From Gordius sp. MW1 (Eukaryota; Nematomorpha; Gordioida; Gordea; Gordiidae), in assembly GCA_964036665.1 (NCBI GenBank), contig OZ038532.1, forward strand, positions 9,672,001 to 9,736,000: DNA of 64,000 nt. Direction: 5' to 3'. This document shows positions 56,616 through 64,000 of the stretch, piece by piece (position 1 is the first letter of the stretch; each line of letters begins with the position of its first letter). The notes beneath the pieces were generated by a model, which saw only the letters and a program-made list of their open reading frames with translations, was not told the origin of the DNA and made no database searches. A program made the translations under genes and the position numbers.

Positions 56616-57098
56616 CCCCTATATGCATTTTTGAATCGGGGTCAAAATAAGTCCTGACCAATACCACGTCTCAATTTGTAATGCGCATTGAGATAAGTGA
56701 ATGAATGAGTAACGAGAAGAATAAAAATTTTATTTTGAAACATTAAATAATTATAAATTAATATAAAACATCTTAAAAACACACCTTTGTTTATACTTTA
56801 AAAATACGAAAAATCTATATGATTTTGTAACGGGCTCAGAGGGCCTTATTTATTTCAATGCACGGCTCGATTCCGCTAGGTTATATTAGGGCGCGTCCCC
56901 GGCCCGTTGTTTCCTTTAATACAAAAGCTTGCCCCGCCACAAAATATATCTAATTTATAATAAAAAATGCGGCACCCGGTCAAAGTAGCAGAAAAATAGC
57001 AGCCAAATTGGTCAGAACTGATCACCCTTTGAAAATCTATAAACTTTAGAGCAGGTTAATTTAATATTTAGATAAGTATAATTTTTTCATGATTAATA
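56616..57098. other. Intergenic
   Basis: 56830-56920 is locally GC-rich (GGGCGCGTCCCCGGCCCG) without recognisable function. Confidence 0.35.
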
Positions 57099-57106
57099 TT
57101 AACATC

Positions 57107-57223
57107 CATGGGCGTAGCCAGGGAGCGGCTGCCCTCTTCTAAATCCATAAATTGTTTAATATCACGAGCCTCCCTAAATTATTATTGCTCCCCCCTCCAA
57201 TTCCAAACCTGGATACGCCCAAG
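57107..57223. mobile_element. MITE family A, short copy with exact target duplication
   Basis: 117 bp; CATGGGCGTAGCCAGG at the left and CCTGGATACGCCCAAG at the right. A perfect 8-bp duplication TTAACATC lies at 57099-57106 and 57224-57231. This copy best defines the family ends. Confidence 0.9.
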
Positions 57224-57231
57224 TTAACATC

Positions 57232-58961
57232 TGTAATGTATATATATTGTTTATTCAAAAAAAATTAAAATTGAATATTAAAAGATGCAAAATAAAAGTT
57301 TTTGCCGTGCTCCGGCTTTGTAAAATCACAAGTGCGGGTCTATCATTTATTATTTTGATGTCCCCGAACCCGGCTACCGTTTATATATTTGTAAAGGGCG
57401 GGGGCCCGTTGCAGGTCTCTAATTTCGCATGCTCATATGTACGTCGAAAGTAAACTAAAGAGGGAAGATCTACGATTTTGAGACATTATGCTGATATGAA
57501 CTTAAAAAGGTACGAGTTAAATTAACTGGAAAAAGAAATTACACAAATAAATTATTAAGTTTGACAAATGGCTATTTAAAATTTTCATCATTGACCCCTC
57601 CCCACTTGTGTAATATTTAAGTTCAACCATTGTCTTCCACTTATCCATGTAATCATGGCTTAGAGTTTGCAAACGAGTGAGACATAATTTCAATTTGTTC
57701 GAAATAAATGTTTAGCTCGGAGCTCCACCCCCAGACCCCTGCTTAGCCAAGCGTTGTGGTGGGAAAACCCTTAGATCAGGTGAACCTCAGGTCAACCTGA
57801 TATCAGGTTTGGGCTAGGTTTTTGGAATATCCTGGAGGTTATCTAACAACCTAAGCCTAACCTCTAAGGTTAGATTTGGTTTATAACGACCTCAACGTTT
57901 TTTTAAAAACCTAACCTTAAACCGTCGAGGTTAGGTCACCCCGAGGCTTCAACACGCATGATTTATTTTTTATATCTAAATTTTAAGACTTTTCTAGACC
58001 GAGACGAGATCAAAACACTAATCATTGATAATGAGCAATTTTAAAAAATAATTGTTGTTACCACTTGAATAAAAATATTGCATGGTGTGTTAGGTATGCG
58101 CTGTACTGTTTAAATAGTTTTAATTTTTTGACGGCCAAATAATCAAGTTTTTGCAAGAAAGTTTCTAAAACTAATATTAATGGCCTGAGTCATAAACTAC
58201 TTACGCCATATTAACTCCCTAAAAATGACAAACATCATTTGTTAGAATTATAGGTTTAACTTGTAGCATCTACTCTGTTAAAAAATTTTAGATTTGAAAG
58301 AGACATAAGTTATTTTTAATTATTGTTGTACGAGAGAATCGGCATTTAAAGTCTAAGGAAAAGGTTGTATATCAAAAAGACGAACACATAAAACAGATAT
58401 AAATAGGCATTGATGGCATGGTTTAGGAAATATTCTCAAAATATTTGAAATAGCATTATTTAATATATATATTTCACGGTGAACTATTAAAAGCTAAAGA
58501 AGAACCTTTCGGCCTAACCATTTTTTATAAAAAATTTTTTGGGACATCTCAATATGCTCTAAATGACTCTAACAATTTAAAAATTCTGCAAAAATTACCT
58601 AGTTTCAGAAATAAGGCGGTGTCACCTAAAGGTTACACTGGGAGGCATAAAAATAGGCTAATTTTAAAATTTTATTAAATATCTAAGATAAGTGAAAAAA
58701 GTTAGTTAATTATATAATGATAATCAACAATAAATGTGAGGTCGGATATTTCAATATGGGCGGAAAATTCTGGTTGCTTAGCTGCATACAGAGAGAGTAG
58801 AGTCGTTGAGTTCACTTTCTTCGTTGATAACCGTCTATCGTGTCTATGACCTTGGGAAAGCTAAGATTTTGAGTTCACTTAGGAAGTCGGCCGTATTTTT
58901 AACAATAATTTGAACGTTTTTAAAAACTGCAGAATTTAATGATTTTGTTTAGACAATAGAG
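57232..58961. other. Intergenic
   Basis: 57770-57950 is full of AGGTTAGGTT/AACCTAACC-like motifs on both strands (AGGTGAACCTCAGGTCAACC; CCTAACCTCTAAGGTTAG), giving several small hairpins. The frame 57247-57453 has no known domain. No gene. Confidence 0.4.
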
Positions 58962-58969
58962 CTGTCAGG

Positions 58970-59323
58970 CATGGTCAGGATTGGAATTAGAGAGGGGCAA
59001 TAATGATTTAGGGACGGCATTAGTGTTGTAAAAACGGCTGGGTTTTGTTTGGTCGGCCTTTGGTTTTAATCGACTAAACGTAAACAGACCAAAGATTTTT
59101 TGGTCTATTTTTCTTAGTCGACCACTAGGCTTAGTCAAAATTTGAAAAACAGACCATAGTCGACCGTTAGTCTTAGTTAAACCAAAGGTCGGATAAACAA
59201 AACCCAGCCGTTTTTACAACACTAGACGGCATGATCATTTTTTGAAATTTCAGCCATAATTTTAATTAAACAAATTTTTGGACTCAGAAGGGGGCAGCCA
59301 CCCCTCCTTGCCCTACGCCCATG
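58970..59323. mobile_element. MITE family A carrying a nested hAT-type MITE
   Basis: Ends CATGGTCAGGATTGG and CCCTACGCCCATG, flanks CTGTCAGG (58962-58969) and CTGGCAGG (59324-59331), seven of eight matching. Interrupted by the element 59021-59224 and its duplicated target. Without it the copy is about 142 bp. Confidence 0.8.
59021..59224. mobile_element. hAT-type MITE family D
   Basis: 204 bp with perfect inverted repeats of about 30 bp beginning TAGTGTTGTAAAAACGGC, and an exact 8-bp duplication GACGGCAT (59013-59020, 59225-59232). The interior has further TAGTCGAC/GTCGACTA-type symmetry. No coding capacity. Confidence 0.95.
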
Positions 59324-59331
59324 CTGGCAGG

Positions 59332-61278
59332 CGTTGTAGTAAGCGACATCTGATCCAAATATTGGGACCAATTTCTGCCCCGAAAAGATACTTTTGTGGC
59401 ATCAACATTTAATCAGAGCATTTTACACCGCCCATAAATTATTACATTACTTTGGGCATTGAAAAGTATTTTCCTTGACTTTTAAAGAGGTGTGATTCTA
59501 CTACAGGTAATAGGTTTGACAATTAAAAAGACTCGTTATGATTATCGTGCCTACGTACTGCCATGACGTTAAAAATACTCCTTTGCTGAATAAATTTTTC
59601 TTTTTTTAGGGTTCTATATCGATCAATAGGCAATTGAAACGATTTAAACGCACTGTTTTCGTAGCTCCAATATTCACTTTTGAAAGGCAATTTAGTAATT
59701 AAGCGATTATAAAGTTTATATTTAGAATCACTAAAAGAGACAAAATTGAAAGTCAGCTAAGTCATTTATGACAGCTCCCTAATATTCTTTTATTTTACTT
59801 GACAACAATAACGTGGCCTCTTGGTACTGTTCCAAAGTAACAAGATGGCCGGTTTTAGGGACCTAACACTATATCTTAAAGCGAAATCTAAAAGGCTTAC
59901 CTTTTATAAAATTTTTTGCTGTATGATGTCCATGAAAGGCACCATGGATTTATTCATTGAAATGGGTTACACTATTTAATTGAACCTATAATTTAAATAA
60001 CCAGAAAATCTCAAAACCAACTTTGTGTGTTGTTTAGAGTTGATGTCTTGAAACCGATTTCTACGCATACCATGGATATGATTTAATTGAAGAATAGGAC
60101 TTCTTAAGTTTTCAAAATATTTAGACATTTTTGAGACTAATACCAGTTAAAAAAATTATATAAATTTTAAATTCTCTATCGTTCTTTTTAAATTATTGGT
60201 GTGTTTTGTGCAAAAAGATCTAAAGCAAAATTATGACTGTCGTTACTCCCATTATTTGAATGGGAGTAACGACTGTCATAATTCTATTTTCGATCTCTTT
60301 TACTTTTTATAAGGGCGGACTTATTGCTACAAATCTGAAAATGGGACTAAGTTTTAAAAAGTCCACCATCTACGATTAAAATCATGGGTAAATTTATAAG
60401 TGTTATAAAAATAGACGTCTATCTAAGCCGCTTTAAAACTATCGAATTTAAGTAATTTTAGCCGTATTTAACACATTAGGAGGTAAAATTTTATCTATAA
60501 ATATCATGTATCCGCTATTTTTCTTATCAAAAAATAAGAGAAAATCAAAAATATTAACGCAAAATTTTTGCTATTCTTTACTACTCTACCCCCACCCCCT
60601 TTATACTATGTACTTTTGCAAAGAAAAATAAAAAAAAATCATTAATGGATTCATAGTCTTATAATTAAATTATTAAAAAGGTTGCGCTAGGCACATAAGC
60701 TCTGCCCAGTGTAATCTTTAAGTGACGTTCAGCTTTAAGACAAATTTTAAAGTCTTTAAAGTACTTATAGAAATTTTAAATTACTATCAAAATGTTGGAA
60801 AAGTTATACAGATTTTAAATTTGTAAATTAAGTTGCAAAAACTTATTGTTGAGTGTACACAAATATTGAATATAAGAAGGCAGGTCGAAACTGCGATTTT
60901 TACGATTTTTGAACGAGTATAATTCAAGAACCAATCAAGAAGAAGTAATAAAATTGTATCAGATGATTTATCCCAATCCAAACTTTTTAATTTAAAAAAT
61001 GTTTTCATCTTGAGTAGTTTTTGAGAAAGTGGCTCTAAAGTTACGTCACCTAATGGTTACACTGGTACCTGTCGGGTTAACATATGTTCTAAAGTAGGAT
61101 ATCATTCATGCTCTTTGATATGTTGCATTTCAGGATATTTTGTTCACAATTTTTAATTTTTTAATATAAACCCAATGACACATTAGGTTGACTATAGTTA
61201 AAATGGATGTTCTGTATTTGCTATTTTCTTAATTGACATATATATCATAGTATTCCATAATTGTATATTATATTTTAG
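59332..61278. other. Intergenic, 5' flank of FLYWCH gene
   Basis: No gene recognised apart from a hairpin at 60229-60283. The minus frame 60787-61008 has no domain. The block GTCACCTAA(A/T)GGTTACACTGG occurs at 58620-58640 and 61045-61065, with similar sequence before it, suggesting a dispersed repeat. Confidence 0.4.
60229..60283. repeat. Near-perfect 25-bp hairpin
   Basis: Arms 60229-60253 and 60259-60283 are complementary with one mismatch around a 5-nt loop; weaker pairing extends about 20 bp outwards (AGATCTAAAGC versus the complement of TTTCGATCTCT). Confidence 0.85.
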
Positions 61279-61281
61279 GAG

Positions 61282-63094
61282 ATGGAAATGTCTGAAGAAC
61301 CCCAGGGATTGAGAAACCATTATAAATTTGATAGCCATTATGCTAATAGTGGGAGCAATAAAGTTACAAAATTAATAGCCAATGAAGTATTAGCAACTAA
61401 GCAAGAAGATACAAATGATGATAAATCATTTTATGATTGGTCTCAGCAAGGTAAAATAACACCGTATATACTTATGCTTATTATTAGATCAATTAAATAA
61501 GAACACTGATGACATTGAGAATTGTGACAATAAAAGCTTGGCCCAATCATCAAGAAGTAAGCTAGGTATTAAATATGTTTTTAATCATAATTTTTAGACA
61601 TAATATTTGATGATCCTTATAGACTAAGAAATAAAAGGGCTGCAAAAATATCTACCAGGTATATTTTATATATTAATGTCCATCCTATCTCAATTTAGAA
61701 AAAGGGATACAAAAAGTCAATGCTCACCTATCAGTCTTTTTGAAACAATGAATTTTGAGATTGTCAATGGTGCCACACAAAGAGGACGACCAATGCTTAT
61801 TGACAATCAAAATTTTACTTATAATATTAAAAAGGTAATAAAGATGGATATTTTTTGGTGCAATTAGGCCAGATTTTACACATTTCAATATTCAATATAT
61901 TTAGGTAAGGATGAATGAGATAATTTGGAGATGTAGTGTTCGAAATAGATATGTAGAATGTACTTCAATTGTTATTCAAAATAAAACTCAAGTATATGAA
62001 AATTATGCATGTGAAAATAGCTTAGACACTATGCCTGCATTTGTTTCAAGTGTCACCAACAATTTTTCTATAGTTGACCACTACATAGCTACTTATCCAT
62101 GGCTTTTTATTGTGGACCCAACGGATACATGGTTTAAGGGACCATTAAAGCATATTCATCCACAACCTAAAAAAAGCTACTTGGATAAAATTAAATTTAC
62201 TGCTCAAGTAATTAATATCTTCCATTTTAAAATTAAAAATGCTTCATAATAGTGTTATTTTATTAAAAATTGACCTAATATAAAGCTACATTTACAAGTA
62301 AATTTTCATAATTATAGTAATAAATATTTAAATAAGTGGGACAAAATAAACAATTTACCAATACTTTTATAAAAAAATAGAGTTAGATCATATTGAATTA
62401 TGCAAATAATTTTTTTGCCTTTGATATGCAAGTCGTGGTTTTATCACTTTTCTTTTCTCTGCACCATACCTTATCATAGGTCAAAAGCATGGTTCATAAA
62501 GATGTTGGCCAATCTTCCAATCTTATTCTAAGCAGAATAGCAGCACCCCCTGCAAGCATACCTTACCAAGCCCCTACAGTTTATCAAATGATGCCTTCAA
62601 ATGATTTCACACAAGATTCAAATAATTTTGAAGACACAAACGTAGAATATGCAGATATCAATCTGGCTACATCTTCCAAAACCAGCCTACAAACCTTAAA
62701 TTACAATCAAACACCCTTACCCCCTGAATTTGGGTATAATGAAGGAGTTGATCGTGAAAGTAGTGAACTCCTGCAATCAACCATCTTGTCAAATTTAGCA
62801 CAAAACAGTAGCAATCTTCACCAACTTATAGAACCAAATTACAGGAAAGATCTTTTGAGAGCCATTAATCGCACCAGGAATAATATCCTCTCCCACAATA
62901 CAATAAATCCCGTAACAACCTTAACACTTCACGATAATTTGAATGCCTTTAATAATGAGACCATGGATTCTCTTAGTAACAAACAAATTTATCCAACCAC
63001 AACTAGCTCCACGATTGCTACCCATAATTTTATGGCCTCCTTCAAAGATAGTCCCTTTTTTGATGATTCAGAGAGCCCTGGTTACTATGCGTGA
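61282..63094 (+). CDS. FLYWCH-like zinc finger protein
   Basis: Six exons: 61282-61450, 61488-61556, 61598-61658, 61699-61834, 61905-62207, 62480-63094 (TGA). They form one frame of 450 residues; introns are 37, 41, 40, 70 and 272 bp, all GT..AG. Residues about 117-187 resemble a FLYWCH finger: FEIVNGATQRGRPMLI, an aromatic strand (NFTYNI), then IIWRCSVRNRYVECTSIVI. The WRC..EC cysteine pair is present, but the usual His-x-His pair is not seen (QVYENYACENSLD instead), so zinc binding may be altered. The second half (after about 246) is Asn/Ser/Thr/Gln-rich and probably disordered, ending DSPFFDDSESPGYYA, like a transcriptional activation region. It is probably a nuclear DNA-binding or regulatory protein; no orthologue was identified. 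The first exon starts after an AG (61277-61278), so a 5'-UTR or coding exon may lie upstream. Confidence 0.8.
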
Positions 63095-63174
63095 TACCAT
63101 CCTTTTCTTATTACTGATGAATGGAATTGTCGTTACATACTATTTTCTCTGTGGTTACATGCTGTATATGCGAT

Positions 63175-63180
63175 AATAAA
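63175..63180 (+). terminator. Polyadenylation signal of the FLYWCH-like gene
   Basis: AATAAA 81 nt after the stop codon. Confidence 0.75.
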
Positions 63181-64000
63181 TTTTTGGCATTAATTTTGAT
63201 ATGAAAGCGCACCTTAATTCATTTCACAAATCGATGTAATTAAAGGTTTAGAAAAATGTTTTAATGGATTGTGCCCATTGTTTATCCATTTAAATTGACC
63301 TGAGAGGAAAACATGCCAGTTTTGTTGCACAAAAAAATAAAATAAACAAATCACAATTAAGAAAATTGGGCCTAAGTTTTAAGTTTAAACCATCTATTTA
63401 AATTTCAAATAGTTTTTAGAAAAAATAGTCAGATCACTAAAAAACGTAATAATTAAGAGCAAACCAAATTATTATAGAAAAACGTAATTTGAATGATAAA
63501 TTTATAAAATTAGAATTATATTGAAGAGTCAGATTATTCAATAATTAATAAATGTCAATTTAGACACCTTCTAGCATACCTTATTATATACATTAATATC
63601 AAAATGTAATGACCAATGTTGTAGCTACAATTTATTTTTTGACAAATTTGGCTTGAACAAATATTCTTGTGATTTTGTTTTCATGTTCTCTGTCATAAAC
63701 AAAATCTTTTTTTACATAGACACATTCTTCAGAGATAAAGTTTTCCGTGAGAAATAATTCTTGCAGCTTTTCTTCAGAAATAATTAGTATAATAATTAAA
63801 ATATGTAGTAATCAATTATAAAAGTTAATAAACAGTTGCATTTTTTAAAGATGTTTTGCAAGATTGTTGTAGATAATAGATTAAATATTTTGGTATACTT
63901 TAAGTAAAACCTGAGTCTTATCATAATATCTATAAATATTTATTTAAAACTTTGTTGTTACACAAAATATTTGAACAAACTCCACTTTTAAATAGGTATT
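63181..64000. other. Intergenic to the window end
   Basis: AT-rich non-coding sequence; nothing recognised. Confidence 0.4.

Noticed and set aside
57770..57950. Possible telomere-like array from AGGTTAGGTT motifs
   Set aside because: Motifs are irregular, on both strands and not in tandem register.
60787..61008. Minus-strand ORF of 73 codons
   Set aside because: No recognisable domain, no supporting signals.

Overview
The window is a piece of an AT-rich, repeat-dense animal nuclear genome: spliceosomal introns with GT..AG ends, AATAAA polyadenylation signals, single genes far apart, and many eukaryotic transposon families. Cysteine-rich EB-type modules and a FLYWCH-like zinc finger protein point to an invertebrate, probably an ecdysozoan; I cannot name the species. 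Introns inside genes are often tiny (35-45 bp).

Host genes. (1) 720-1825 (+): the last three exons of a gene made of EB-like six-cysteine modules. (2) 20291-20831 (+): a complete two-exon gene for a small secreted collagen-like protein. (3) 41234-43393 (-): a three-exon gene for a small secreted Asn/Tyr-rich protein, with a Helitron in its second intron. (4) 49940-54219 (+): a complete 14-exon glutathione synthetase gene (GSS), assembled here exon by exon. (5) 61282-63094 (+): a six-exon gene for a 450-residue protein with a FLYWCH-like finger. Two isolated exon-like stretches (22488-22574 +, 35186-35439 -) are tentative.

Mobile DNA fills most of the rest. 0-12 kb: RTE-type LINE relics, a Mutator-like relic bounded by subterminal repeats, two copies of an R2-like (restriction-like endonuclease) LINE facing tail to tail, and a Helitron. 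12.9-17.1 kb: a nearly intact Ty3/gypsy LTR retrotransposon with 5-bp target duplication. 17-26 kb: hAT-like and foldback MITEs nested in one another, including a 1.6-kb foldback built of G-run/C-run repeats that carries a hAT relic in its right arm. 27-30.5 kb: a tRNA-derived SINE composite with tandem amplification, interrupted by a DNA transposon encoding a BESS-like motif. 32-41 kb: two full copies of a hAT-type MITE and a 2.9-kb RTE LINE with a 15-bp target duplication. 43.6-49.9 kb: AT-rich satellite, a Helitron replication-protein relic and two copies of an unclassified repeat. 54-60 kb: inverted SINE composite, MITEs and hairpins.

The host genes are functionally independent as far as the sequence shows. 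What links the region is layered transposition: several target-site duplications can be read exactly and give the order of insertions.
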